Assembly (NCBI GenBank): GCA_046704385.1
Contig: JBJKSB010000112.1
Span: 1 to 64,000 of the forward strand
Origin: GH45 sp046704385
GTDB lineage: Bacteria; Bacteroidota; Bacteroidia; Bacteroidales; SZUA-534
Length of the DNA stretch: 64,000 bases
Direction of reading: 5' to 3'
A program made the translations under genes and the position numbers. The notes under the pieces are model-generated. The model did no database searches. It saw only the letters and a list, made by a program, of their open reading frames with translations, and was not told where the DNA came from. Shown here piece by piece: positions 45,574 through 54,542 of this stretch; positions within the stretch are counted from its first letter, which is position 1; each line of letters begins with the position of its first letter.

Positions 45574-45660
45574 TAGGACGAACACCAGCCGACATTTATT
45601 ACCGTCTGCTTTAGCTGACGGTTAAAAACATATAATCGTCCTATATCCGGGCTATAGCCC
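45574..45660. repeat. Nested-palindrome (MITE/REP-like) element
   Basis: Outer arms TAGGACGA (45574-45581) and TCGTCCTA (45636-45643) enclose ACCGTCTGCTTTAGCTGACG plus GT (45601-45622), itself a near-perfect hairpin. A 12-bp palindrome GGGCTATAGCCC (45649-45660) follows. The nested symmetry and isolated position after the permease gene suggest a dispersed extragenic element rather than a terminator. Confidence 0.6.
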
Positions 45661-45700
45661 ATTTCAAAAAATATAAAAATATTAATGGAATCAAATAGTA

Positions 45701-45722
45701 AAGCCCGGCGATAACCGGGCTT
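45701..45722. terminator. Hairpin between the convergent ABC and xyl genes
   Basis: AAGCCCGG / CCGGGCTT with a 6-nt loop. It lacks a long U-tract on either strand, but its position between convergent genes fits a terminator. Confidence 0.55.
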
Positions 45723-45828
45723 AATAAAATGTACACGAAAAGTATTTTCCCATTAAGAGAATTGAAATACTATTATTTACCTAATTAACCAAAACTAATT
45801 TTACTTATGTACATTTACTATAGAGTAA

Positions 45829-47241
45829 TTATTTTGCTTTCCAGAGTTCTTCCATTTCTTCAAGCGTTTTCCCTTTAGTTTCAGGTACCACCTTCCACAT
45901 AAATATAGCTGCAACAACTCCCATGATGCCATAAATCCAATAGGCAAATCCGTTATGGAATTTATCTATCAGGAATGAGCTTTTATTCATCATTGGGAAT
46001 GTTTGCGAAACGATATAATTGGAAATCCACTGTGCTGCAACGGCTACTGCCATGGCACGTCCGCGGATTTTGTTCGGGAAAATTTCGGATAAAAGTACCC
46101 AAACCACAGGACCCCAACTAACAGCAAAACAAGCCACATAACCCAGCATGAAAATAAGGGCACCAATTCCCATTTTTTGGAAGAAAAATGCAAATCCAAG
46201 GGCAAACATAAAAACAGCCATTCCAACTGCTCCGATTATCATTAAAGGTTTACGTCCGAGTTTATCAACATAAAGAATAGCAACCACGGTAAAAGTAAGG
46301 TTTATAGCACCCACTATAATAGTTTGTAGTAAGGCGGTATCAGTACCTGAACCCATATTTTTAAATATTTCAGGAGCATAATATAATACCACATTAATTC
46401 CAACAAATTGTTGAAATGCCGATAGCAAAATACCCACAACAATTATTAATACACCAAACGAGAATAATTTACCAGAGTGGCTTACAATAGTGGATTTTAT
46501 ATCTTTTAAGATTTCGCCGGCTTTTGACGCTCCGTTTACTTTTTCCAATACTTTAAGCGCACCTTCGTCATTTCCTTTTAACACCATGTAACGGGGTGTT
46601 TCAGGCACAAAGAACAGTAAGATAATAAACAATCCGGCAGGTACCAGTTCGGACGCAAACATCCAACGCCATCCCACGGTATTTAACCAGGTATCGTCAC
46701 CCTGCCGGGCAATGGCATAGTTAACGAAATAAACCACCAGCATACCAAAGATTATTGCAAACTGGTTAAACGAAACTAATTTTCCCCGACTTTCTGCCGG
46801 TGCAATTTCAGCGATGTACATTGGTGACAGCATTGAAGCCAAACCGACACCGATACCGCCAATTACGCGATAAATTACAAATTGCCAAAAGAAAGTATAA
46901 TCGCCCTGGCCTATAGGACGGAACATCATTTCGGGCATAGCCGATCCCATAGCTGAGATAAAGAACAGGATTGCAGCTAAAATTAAACCTCTTTTACGTC
47001 CCAGTTTCAAACTTACAATTCCACCAATCAACCCTCCAATAATACAACCTATCAATGCACTTGAAACTACAAATCCTAATTTTGAATTCGCAAGTGTTTC
47101 TGTTAAACCCAACGGATCTACAAAGAAACTTTGTAATGATCCCACTGTTCCCGAGATCACAGCAGTATCATATCCGAACAACAAACCACCAATGGTTGCT
47201 ACCAGCGTAACTGCATAAATAAAGTATTTGTTTTGTTTCAT
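45829..47241 (-). CDS. xylE: Sugar porter (xylose:H+ symporter-like, MFS)
   Basis: A 470-residue, 12-helix sugar porter. The family signatures are present: GGLLFGYDTAVISG, LGRKRG after helix 2, YRVIGGIGVGLASMLSPMYI, VPETPRYMV, DKLGRKPLM and the PETKGKTLEEME end. It imports a pentose or hexose with protons; the position after xylB and xylA makes xylose the likely substrate. It has its own upstream region after the xylA terminator, with two GAGTCCTA boxes. Confidence 0.92.
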   Translation of the reverse strand: MKQNKYFIYAVTLVATIGGLLFGYDTAVISGTVGSLQSFFVDPLGLTETLANSKLGFVVSSALIGCIIGGLIGGIVSLKLGRKRGLILAAILFFISAMGSAMPEMMFRPIGQGDYTFFWQFVIYRVIGGIGVGLASMLSPMYIAEIAPAESRGKLVSFNQFAIIFGMLVVYFVNYAIARQGDDTWLNTVGWRWMFASELVPAGLFIILLFFVPETPRYMVLKGNDEGALKVLEKVNGASKAGEILKDIKSTIVSHSGKLFSFGVLIIVVGILLSAFQQFVGINVVLYYAPEIFKNMGSGTDTALLQTIIVGAINLTFTVVAILYVDKLGRKPLMIIGAVGMAVFMFALGFAFFFQKMGIGALIFMLGYVACFAVSWGPVVWVLLSEIFPNKIRGRAMAVAVAAQWISNYIVSQTFPMMNKSSFLIDKFHNGFAYWIYGIMGVVAAIFMWKVVPETKGKTLEEMEELWKAK

Positions 47242-47277
47242 ATTTTTATGATTAAGTTAAAAAATGCCTTTTGATAC

Positions 47278-47306
47278 GAGTCCTATTTTATTGATTGAGT
47301 CCTAAA
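47278..47306 (-). promoter_or_regulatory. Directly repeated GAGTCCTA boxes upstream of the sugar porter gene
   Basis: GAGTCCTA occurs twice about 20 bp (two helical turns) apart in front of the porter gene, and GAGTCCTTTA occurs once at 50366-50375 in front of xylB. Equal orientation and helical phasing fit binding of an activator, but three short matches are weak evidence. Confidence 0.3.
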
Positions 47307-47337
47307 ATTAGTTTTATTGGGCATATAAACAAAAATA

Positions 47338-47360
47338 GCAAGGTACAAAATGTACCTTGC
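47338..47360 (-). terminator. Intrinsic terminator after xylA
   Basis: A perfect 10-bp stem GCAAGGTACA / TGTACCTTGC with a 3-nt loop, followed on the minus strand by TATTTTTGTTT. It lies 24 nt after the xylA stop. Confidence 0.85.
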
Positions 47361-47383
47361 CGCTAAATAAATTTTTCTATCGT

Positions 47384-48691
47384 CTAGATATGCCAGTTGA
47401 TAAGAGCTTCATATAACTCTTGTTTTCCACTCAGCATTTTTGGTTCACCAACTTCTTTTGCAATGGTCCTTAAATCTTCAAGAGATAATTTACCGTTAAC
47501 AAAATCGGCACCTTTACCAGATTTGTATGAAGCATATCGGTCAGCTTTCATTTTCATATAGTCGCTGTTTTTCAAGATATCATCAGCAATAACTAAAGCC
47601 CTGGCAAAAGTATCCATACCTGAAACATGAGCGATGAAGATATCCTCAAGATCGGTTGAATTACGACGGGTTTTAGCATCAAAGTTGATACCACCGCCAC
47701 CGAAACCGCCAGCTTGTAAAATAACCATCATAGCCTGAACTGTCTCAGTAATGTTAGTTGGGAATTCATCAGTATCCCATCCATTTTGATAGTCCCCTTT
47801 GTTGGCATCAATACTACCTAATAAACCGGCATCGGCAGCACATTGCAATTCATGTTCAAATGTATGTTGTGCCAGGGTAGCATGGTTAACTTCAATATTA
47901 AGTTTAAAATCTTTATCTAAACCATTGTGGCGTAAAAATCCTATAACAGTTTCAACATCAACATCATACTGATGTTTAGTTGGTTCCATTGGTTTAGGTT
48001 CGATAAAGAAGTTGCCTTTGAAACCTTGTTTGCGGGCATAATCGCGCGCCATTGTCAGGAAGCGGGCCAGGTTTTCTTTTTCAAGTTTCATATCAGTATT
48101 CAATAATGACATGTAACCTTCGCGTCCACCCCAGAACACATAGTTTTGTCCACCTAATGCAATGGTTGTATCCAAGGCATTTTTTATTTGTGTTCCGGCG
48201 TTGGCCAGCGCATTAAAATCAGGGTTGGTTGAAGCACCGTTCATATAACGTGGGTTAGAGAACACGTTGGCTGTTCCCCATAAAAGCTGAACACCAGTTT
48301 CTTTTTGGTACTGTTGCATAATGGGAATTACTTTACCCAGGCGGTCTTCAATTTCAAAAACTGATCCATCACCTACTACGTCAGTATCATGGAAACAATA
48401 AAAAGGAGCACCTATTTTTGTAAAAAATTCAAAAGCTGCATCAATTTTTGCTTTTGCAATATCCAGAGGATCGTTACCGGTTGCCCATGGAAACACCTTT
48501 GTTCCAGGTCCAAATGGGTCGCCACCTTCACCACAGAATGTATGCCAGTAAGCTACTGCGAAGCGCAAATGTTCTTTCATAGTTTTGCCGGCCACAACTC
48601 TGTTTTCATCGTAATAACGAAATGCCAAAGGGTTTTTAGAATCTTTACCCTCAAACTTGATTTTGTTAATCCCTTTAAAATATTTATCCAT
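47384..48691 (-). CDS. xylA: Xylose isomerase
   Basis: Converts D-xylose to D-xylulose; a tetrameric TIM-barrel metal enzyme. 435 residues from the ATG at 48691 (MDKYFKGINKIKFEG), the usual group II length. Catalytic and metal motifs: CFHDTDVVGDG, YVFWGGREGYMSLLNTDM, NFFIEPKPMEPTKHQYD and LNIEVNHATLAQHTFEHEL. Directly upstream is a perfect 17-bp palindrome, a probable operator. It lies between xylB and the porter gene, all on the minus strand. Confidence 0.97.
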   Translation of the reverse strand: MDKYFKGINKIKFEGKDSKNPLAFRYYDENRVVAGKTMKEHLRFAVAYWHTFCGEGGDPFGPGTKVFPWATGNDPLDIAKAKIDAAFEFFTKIGAPFYCFHDTDVVGDGSVFEIEDRLGKVIPIMQQYQKETGVQLLWGTANVFSNPRYMNGASTNPDFNALANAGTQIKNALDTTIALGGQNYVFWGGREGYMSLLNTDMKLEKENLARFLTMARDYARKQGFKGNFFIEPKPMEPTKHQYDVDVETVIGFLRHNGLDKDFKLNIEVNHATLAQHTFEHELQCAADAGLLGSIDANKGDYQNGWDTDEFPTNITETVQAMMVILQAGGFGGGGINFDAKTRRNSTDLEDIFIAHVSGMDTFARALVIADDILKNSDYMKMKADRYASYKSGKGADFVNGKLSLEDLRTIAKEVGEPKMLSGKQELYEALINWHI

Positions 48692-48709
48692 TTTCGTATG
48701 ATTTAAATT

Positions 48710-48726
48710 TCTATTTGACAAATAGA
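48710..48726 (-). promoter_or_regulatory. Candidate operator of xylA
   Basis: TCTATTTG A CAAATAGA, a perfect 8-bp-arm palindrome with a single central base, placed 19 bp upstream of the xylA ATG. This location would let a dimeric repressor block transcription or ribosome access. I found no second copy in front of xylB or the porter gene. Confidence 0.45.
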
Positions 48727-48785
48727 GGTTTATATGTTTAAATTAATCTTATTTACTTTCTCAAATTTACAACCCGCCGCCAACT

Positions 48786-48837
48786 AGTGACTGAAGGCTG
48801 GTGACTGAAGACTGACGACTGAAGACTGAAGACTGCC
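48786..48837. repeat. GACTGAAG microsatellite-like tandem repeat
   Basis: Six occurrences of GACTG, mostly as GACTGAA(G), in 52 bp between xylB and xylA, ending 3 nt before the xylB stop codon. The period is irregular (7-16 bp). Slippage here would change the xylB-xylA spacing. Confidence 0.75.
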
Positions 48838-48839
48838 AA

Positions 48840-50324
48840 CTAAATCAGTCTTTTAACAAGTTTCTCTTTCCATTCTTTATAAGCAACCTGGTACTTGTTT
48901 TGTTCATTTTCAGGAACTTTAATTACATCAATTTTCTCCAGGGTTTTGAAAGCCTCGGCAAATGATTTATATAACCCTGAGCCCACTCCAGCACCACGGG
49001 CAGCTCCAATAGATCCATCGGTATCATAAAGTTCGATGGTTGCACCGGCTATTCCTGCTAAGGTTTCCCTGAAAATCGGACTTAGGAACATATTGGCTTT
49101 TCCCGCCCTGATAATCTGGGTTTCGATTCCTGTTTGCTGCATAATTTCCATTCCATACACGAATGCAAATACAATTCCTTCCTGGGCAGCTCTCAACATA
49201 TGTGCCCTGGAATGTATGTTGAAATTTAAGCCTTCGAGCTCGGCGCTGCTTTCCATATTTTCGAGAACCCTTTCAGCCCCGTTCCCAAATGGGAAAAACA
49301 TTAAGCCATCTGATCCTACAGGAATTTTTTCGGCCTCTTTGTTCATATCTTCGTAGCTTAAACCTTCAGCTACATTTTTGCGGAGCCATGAGTTTAGAAT
49401 TCCGGTTGAATTGATGCATAACAGAACTCCAAGTCGATTATCCTGGGGAAGACTATTTACGTGTAAAAAAGTATTTACTCTCGATTTTGGATCATACTTT
49501 ATCTGATCGGTAACTCCATAAACCACACCCGATGTTCCGGCAGTAGCAGCAATTTCACCCGGATTTAATACATTAAGCGAAAATGCATTATTGGGTTGGT
49601 CTCCGGCTCTGTATGCCACAGGAATACCCGAAGGAATACCAAACTCTTTTGAGGCTTTTGTAGTAACCAGTCCCTGGATGGCAAAAGTATCCACTATTTC
49701 AGGAATTAAATCGGAACTTAATCCATAATGTTGAAGTAACTTATCAGCCACTTTATTTTCTTTAAAATTCCATAAAATACCTTCAGATAATCCACTACGT
49801 GTTGTATTTATCTCCCCGGTAAGTCTGTAGGCGAAGTAATCGCCCGGAAGCATCATTTTGTAGGCTTTTTTGTAAACATCATTTTCGTTATCGTGCACCC
49901 ATTTTAGTTTTGATGCCGTAAAATTTCCCGGCGAATTAAGATAATTCTCTAAACAAAAATCTGGTCCCAATTCATTGAAAGCTTTATTGCCAATTTCGAC
50001 AGCACGACTGTCGCACCAAATTATGGATGGCCTTAAAACTTCACCATTTTCATCAACAACCACTAACCCATGCATTTGATAGGAAATACCAATGGCCTGC
50101 ACTTCCATTAAATCGATTTTTGAATTGGTTTTTATCTTGTTTAAAGCTGCAATGGCATTTTCAATCCATGCTTCGGGATGCTGTTCGGCCCAACCTGGTT
50201 TTTTTGCGATCATTTCCATTTCAACTTCAGGGCTAAAAGCTGAAGCAACTGCCTTACCGGTAGTTATATCCAAAACACTGGCTTTTACCGATGAACTTCC
50301 TATATCAAATCCTAAAAGGTACAT
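48840..50324 (-). CDS. xylB: Xylulokinase
   Basis: An FGGY-family kinase phosphorylating D-xylulose to xylulose 5-phosphate for the pentose phosphate pathway. 494 residues: N-terminal MYLLGFDIGSSSVKASVLDI, the substrate region GISYQMHGLVVVDENG, RPSIIWCDSRA, and the C-terminal ATP-binding domain with AATAGTSGVVYGV and GSIGAARGAGVG. It is upstream of xylA in the same direction with a 148-bp gap holding the tandem repeat and the palindrome. Confidence 0.95.
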   Translation of the reverse strand: MYLLGFDIGSSSVKASVLDITTGKAVASAFSPEVEMEMIAKKPGWAEQHPEAWIENAIAALNKIKTNSKIDLMEVQAIGISYQMHGLVVVDENGEVLRPSIIWCDSRAVEIGNKAFNELGPDFCLENYLNSPGNFTASKLKWVHDNENDVYKKAYKMMLPGDYFAYRLTGEINTTRSGLSEGILWNFKENKVADKLLQHYGLSSDLIPEIVDTFAIQGLVTTKASKEFGIPSGIPVAYRAGDQPNNAFSLNVLNPGEIAATAGTSGVVYGVTDQIKYDPKSRVNTFLHVNSLPQDNRLGVLLCINSTGILNSWLRKNVAEGLSYEDMNKEAEKIPVGSDGLMFFPFGNGAERVLENMESSAELEGLNFNIHSRAHMLRAAQEGIVFAFVYGMEIMQQTGIETQIIRAGKANMFLSPIFRETLAGIAGATIELYDTDGSIGAARGAGVGSGLYKSFAEAFKTLEKIDVIKVPENEQNKYQVAYKEWKEKLVKRLI

Positions 50325-50604
50325 GTAAACGTTTTATTGAGGTTTATAAATACTTACTTAAATATGAGTCCTTTATTTCTAAAGGTAAATATAGCTTTTC
50401 CAATTGTAAAAGTACCTTTCGTGATACAGTTTGTAACATATTATTTAGCCAATAAATAGTATTATTGCGACAAATAAGTGAGTGTGGACAAAAATGTAAT
50501 TAAAAATTAAAGCCAAACCCTCAATTTTGTAAATTGTAAAGATAGGTATGATGTAAATTTCGCTTGTAATCTGAATGAATTAAGCTGAGAAGATAGAATA
50601 TTTT

Positions 50605-50850
50605 TTATTTTGCAACACTACCTTCTTTTTTCATCCTTTCAAAAATCTCGTCTAAAGATAAACTTGAATTTGGCAGAACAAAATCTGGACATTGTCCGAC
50701 AGTTTCTGATACAATAAATCTTTTGCACTCTTTATAACGTGCTCTGTTATTGCAATATCCACTTTTGTAAATTTCTATAGTTTCTGGCCGTTTTAATAAA
50801 TTATTATTAAATAACCTACATTTTGGGGTCTTAGGGCAAATTATTTCCAT
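50605..50850 (-). CDS. Small Cys-rich protein
   Basis: 81 residues from the ATG at 50850. Conserved-looking cysteines: ICPKTPKCRLF near the N terminus, GYCNNRARYKECKRF in the middle, and GQCPDF. The Cys spacing could bind zinc or an Fe-S cluster. Similar short proteins are common in Bacteroidota, but I know of no assigned role. It stands alone between xylB and cstA, with AT-rich spacers of about 260-280 bp on each side in which I see no other gene. Confidence 0.55.
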   Translation of the reverse strand: MEIICPKTPKCRLFNNNLLKRPETIEIYKSGYCNNRARYKECKRFIVSETVGQCPDFVLPNSSLSLDEIFERMKKEGSVAK

Positions 50851-51111
50851 AATTATAAAGTTTTGAAATTTTGGTAATTGCAAATCTTAGAAAAAAGGAC
50901 AAATCTTTTTAAAAATGTAATTTTTAGGCTTATTGCTACAACGTAAAAATAACAATTATTTATAAATTATTTACCCTGTAACCCTATATTTTATTTAAGT
51001 TTTGGCCTTTATGGAGAAATATTTCTTTTTTTGAGGTTTGGCAAATGGGTTTCATTTTCATTTTAATTTAGCAGATTAAATTATAATTTCACTGTTTAAA
51101 TTTATTGAGCT

Positions 51112-52542
51112 ATGATTACGTTTTTATTTTCCATCCTTTTTTTAGTACTGGGCTATTTCTTTTATGGTAAGTTTATTGAACGCTTTTTTGGAGCCGATAA
51201 TTCCATTGAAACCCCGGCCATTCGAATGGCTGATGGTGTCGACTACCTTCCCATGAAACCATGGCGTATGTATACTATTCAGTTTTTGAACATAGCCGGC
51301 CTTGGACCTATTTTTGGTGCCATTCTCGGAGCCATGTATGGTCCAATGGCATACTTATGGATAATAATTGGTAATATTTTTATGGGAGCTACACACGACT
51401 ATTTCTCAGGCATGCTCTCACTTCGTAACGATGGAGCCAGCCTTCCGGAACTGGTCGGCAAATACCTGGGTGGCGGATTCCGTCAAACTTTAAGGGTATT
51501 TACACTGCTTTTATTGATTATGGTTGGCGTGGCATTTGTTAATGGCCCGGCAGACCTTTTAAACTCATATACCGGGATTAATTTTAAAATCTGGTTATAC
51601 ATAATATTTGCTTATTATTTAATCGCAACACTGTTGCCGATAAATCAGATTATCGGAAAAATATATCCTTTTTTCGGTGCAGCATTACTGCTCATGGCAA
51701 TTTTAATCGGAGGTCATATGTTGCTTAATGGTTTTGGAGGGTCACTCCATCTGAACGAAATTACTTTTGGCGATTTTAATAATCTTCATTCAAATCCTTC
51801 GCATAATTTATTATTCCCCATGATGTTCATCGTTATTTCCTGCGGGGCTATTTCAGGTTTTCACTCCACCCAGTCGCCCATGATGGCCCGCTGTATGACA
51901 AAAGAAAGTCAGGGGCGATATGTTTTTTATGGTGCCATGGTTACCGAAGGAATTGTGGCTATAATATGGGCCACAGCCGCCATGAATTATTTTAATAATG
52001 TTGATGGATTGAATCAGACTATTATTGCAGGACATAACCCGGCATGGATTGTAAAAGAGATTTGTCAGACCTGGTTTGGCAAGGTCGGGGCCGCTATAAC
52101 CATTATTGGTGTAATTGCAGCACCCATCACTACAGGCGATACGGCTTTTCGCAGTGCCAGGCTGATTATTGCTGATGCGCTGAAAATAAAACAATCCGAT
52201 CTAAAAAAACGCTTGCTGGTAAGTATCCCGCTTTTTGTGGTGGGCTATGTTTTAACACAAATCGAATTTTCAACTATCTGGAAATTTCTGGGGCTGTTTA
52301 ACCAGATACTTTCTGTTATCATGCTTTGGACTGCTGCTATGTACCTGGCCAGGGAAGGCAAAAAACACTGGTATTTATCAACGGGAGCAGTATTTATGAC
52401 AGCTGTCTGCATTACTTACCTGTTAGTAGCTCCTAACAAGGTCGGTGGCCTGGCTTTAAATCCAGATTTGGGTTATATTATCGGAGTAGTTATTGCTGTT
52501 GGAGCGCTGATTTGGTTTTTGGTGGAAGCCAGGAAAGAATAG
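51112..52542 (+). CDS. cstA: Carbon starvation protein A (CstA family transporter)
   Basis: A 476-residue membrane protein with about 12 helices, the short form of CstA. Family motifs: MKPWRMYTIQFLNIAGLGPI, GAMYGPMAYLWIIIGN, MLSLRNDGASLPELVGKYLG, SGFHSTQSPMMARC and ITTGDTAFRSARL. E. coli CstA and BtsT import peptides or pyruvate on starvation; the substrate of the short Bacteroidota form is not fixed. Its stop is 4 nt from the end of the convergent ABM gene. Confidence 0.92.
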   Translation: MITFLFSILFLVLGYFFYGKFIERFFGADNSIETPAIRMADGVDYLPMKPWRMYTIQFLNIAGLGPIFGAILGAMYGPMAYLWIIIGNIFMGATHDYFSGMLSLRNDGASLPELVGKYLGGGFRQTLRVFTLLLLIMVGVAFVNGPADLLNSYTGINFKIWLYIIFAYYLIATLLPINQIIGKIYPFFGAALLLMAILIGGHMLLNGFGGSLHLNEITFGDFNNLHSNPSHNLLFPMMFIVISCGAISGFHSTQSPMMARCMTKESQGRYVFYGAMVTEGIVAIIWATAAMNYFNNVDGLNQTIIAGHNPAWIVKEICQTWFGKVGAAITIIGVIAAPITTGDTAFRSARLIIADALKIKQSDLKKRLLVSIPLFVVGYVLTQIEFSTIWKFLGLFNQILSVIMLWTAAMYLAREGKKHWYLSTGAVFMTAVCITYLLVAPNKVGGLALNPDLGYIIGVVIAVGALIWFLVEARKE

Positions 52543-52546
52543 AAAT

Positions 52547-52846
52547 TTATTCCTCACTAAATATCCCAATTTCTTCTTTTAAAATAGTATACGCTGCTAA
52601 TTTTTGGTCCAGTCGTTTATACTCTTTCATGTTTTGCTGCATGAATTGATCATACTGTTCTATCGATTTCCATTTGTCAATAGTCATGTAAACGTGATTT
52701 TCGAGATCTTTCACAATGAGTTCAGAACCCTTAAAGGCTTTCGATTGTTTGAAAAAACGACTCCATTCTCCCTCCTTACCATATGCAGCTTCGAATTCGG
52801 AAGCTTTTTCTGGTTTTACCTTGTATTCCCAAATAACCTGGATCAT
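52547..52846 (-). CDS. Antibiotic biosynthesis monooxygenase (ABM)-fold protein
   Basis: 99 residues with the dimeric alpha-beta barrel pattern: VIWEYKVKPEKASEFEAAYG at the start and HVYMTIDKWKSIEQYDQFMQ in the middle. Members range from haem-degrading enzymes to quinone monooxygenases and stress proteins, so the activity is not assignable. It is a single gene, convergent with cstA. Confidence 0.75.
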   Translation of the reverse strand: MIQVIWEYKVKPEKASEFEAAYGKEGEWSRFFKQSKAFKGSELIVKDLENHVYMTIDKWKSIEQYDQFMQQNMKEYKRLDQKLAAYTILKEEIGIFSEE

Positions 52847-53009
52847 TTTATCAATCTGTACAATTAAATAACGAATTTGAATACAAGTGTAACAAATGTT
52901 TAAGAATAAGTTATATTTAAATCATAATTTTGTTTAGCAGGAATAAAAATTTCATTTGCTGGCAACCAATTTTAATATTAGAACATCTGCAATGAAAACT
53001 GACCAAATT

Positions 53010-53435
53010 ATGATACGAAAAAATTTTCTCAGATCGACCAATGCGCTTATTGCCTGGTTACTGGCTATTTTAGGATTTGGATGTTCTATTAACATGCCTG
53101 TAGAATATGGAATGCCTCATGCCGATTTTATTGTCAAAGGAAATGTGACATCCACAGAAACAAAACAACCCATTGAAAACATCCGCGTAGGCATGCAGGG
53201 CGATACGGTTTATACCGATAAGGATGGAAATTATCAGGTAGTTAGCGGTTCATACCCCGATAATCAATCATTTGCAATTAGTTTTCAGGATATTGATGAG
53301 GCAACTAATGGATCTTATCAGGATGTCGACACTCTGGTTGATTTTACTAACACTGAATTTACAGGCGGGGATGGTCACTGGTATGATGGCGAGACAACCA
53401 AAGAACTTAATATTAAGCTGAGTCCAAAAAAATGA
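53010..53435 (+). CDS. Radical SAM-associated putative lipoprotein
   Basis: About 141 residues from the ATG at 53010, which places the lipoprotein signal (ALIAWLLAILGFGC) at a normal distance; ATG 52992 and TTG 52956 are in-frame alternatives. The mature part begins with VEYGMPHADFIVKGNVTS and reads as a carboxypeptidase-regulatory-like beta sandwich (DTVYTDKDGNYQVVSGSY). It matches the 'lipoprotein with rSAM' partner defined for Bacteroidota, and its last 4 nt overlap the radical SAM gene. It is presumably the substrate or partner of that enzyme. A -7 box TAATTTTG lies at 52925-52932. Confidence 0.8.
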   Translation: MIRKNFLRSTNALIAWLLAILGFGCSINMPVEYGMPHADFIVKGNVTSTETKQPIENIRVGMQGDTVYTDKDGNYQVVSGSYPDNQSFAISFQDIDEATNGSYQDVDTLVDFTNTEFTGGDGHWYDGETTKELNIKLSPKK

Positions 53436-54523
53436 CGGTAATCCGGATCCCATTTAGAAAGAAACTTGCCTTAAATCTTTTTAAAAAATATCGCGAGAAC
53501 GAATCAAAAATTCACCAGCTGAATTATATTTTTTGGGAGTGTACCTTACGCTGTAATCTAAACTGCATTCATTGTGGCAGCGATTGTAAAAAAGATGCCC
53601 ATATTAAAGATATGCCCAAAGAAGATTTTCTGAAAGCTCTTGATCAGTTACAGGGACATATTAACCCACATGAGACCATGATAGCATTGACTGGTGGTGA
53701 ACCATTGCTACGAAAACATCTGGAGCAGGTGGGATTGAGCCTTTATAAAAGAGGTTTTCCATGGGGCATAGTCACAAATGGAATGTTATTATCTAAGCAG
53801 CGGTTAGATTCTTTGTTACAGGCGGGGTTAAGATCAATTACCGTTAGTCTCGACGGTCTTGAGGATTCCCATAACTGGCTTCGCGGAAATAAAAACAGCT
53901 ACAACAACGCCTTGGAAGCTATTAAATTGCTGCCTCACATTCCCGATCTGAATTTTGATGTAGTTACCTGTGCAAACCAAAGAAATTTTAGCCAGTTAAA
54001 GCAGATCAAACAGTTATTGATTGAAGCCGGGGTGAAGGAATGGCGAATTTTTACCATTTTCCCCGTTGGCAGGGCAGGCACAAATCCTGATTTGCAACTT
54101 TCACCTAAAGATTTTAAGAATCTGTTTGAATTTATCAAGCAAACCCGAAAGGAAGATAAAATAAAATTAAATTATGGCTGTGAAGGATTCCTCGGTAATT
54201 ATGAGAGTGAGGTTAGGGATAATTTTTTTATTTGCAGGGCTGGTATTAATGTTGCTTCGGTTTTAGCCGATGGTTCCATTTCAGCATGCCCAAGCTTGCG
54301 AGAAAACTTTATTCAGGGAAACATCTACCATGATAATTTTTGGGAAGTTTGGGAAAATAAATATAAAGTATTCAGAGACAGGAGCTGGACAAAAACCGGA
54401 ATTTGTTCTGATTGTGAATTTTATAAATATTGCGAAGGAAATGGAATGCATTTGCGAAATGACAAGGATGGGGAATTATTATTTTGTCATCTGAACCGGA
54501 TTCGGGAAGGGGAGAAAGTTTGA
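53432..54523 (+). CDS. Radical SAM/SPASM protein of the rSAM/lipoprotein system
   Basis: 363 residues. The [4Fe-4S] motif C41-x3-C45-x2-C48 lies in CNLNCIHCG, followed by LTGGEPLLRK (SAM contact) and TVSLDGLEDSHNWLRG. The C-terminal SPASM region has the auxiliary-cluster cysteines: FICRAGINV, ISACPSLREN, ICSDCEFYKYCEG and a final FCHLN. SPASM enzymes modify peptides or proteins. Overlap with the lipoprotein gene (ATGA) indicates coupled translation, and the pair matches the TIGR04133-type system. The modification made is unknown. Confidence 0.88.
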   Translation: MTVIRIPFRKKLALNLFKKYRENESKIHQLNYIFWECTLRCNLNCIHCGSDCKKDAHIKDMPKEDFLKALDQLQGHINPHETMIALTGGEPLLRKHLEQVGLSLYKRGFPWGIVTNGMLLSKQRLDSLLQAGLRSITVSLDGLEDSHNWLRGNKNSYNNALEAIKLLPHIPDLNFDVVTCANQRNFSQLKQIKQLLIEAGVKEWRIFTIFPVGRAGTNPDLQLSPKDFKNLFEFIKQTRKEDKIKLNYGCEGFLGNYESEVRDNFFICRAGINVASVLADGSISACPSLRENFIQGNIYHDNFWEVWENKYKVFRDRSWTKTGICSDCEFYKYCEGNGMHLRNDKDGELLFCHLNRIREGEKV

Positions 54524-54542
54524 AAAATAATGAGTTCCAATA

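Noticed and set aside
48389..48706. A + strand ORF of 105 codons
   Set aside because: It is antisense to xylA, which is conserved throughout.
48786..48837. Short CRISPR-like or operator repeat
   Set aside because: The 7-16-bp irregular period without spacers indicates a microsatellite.
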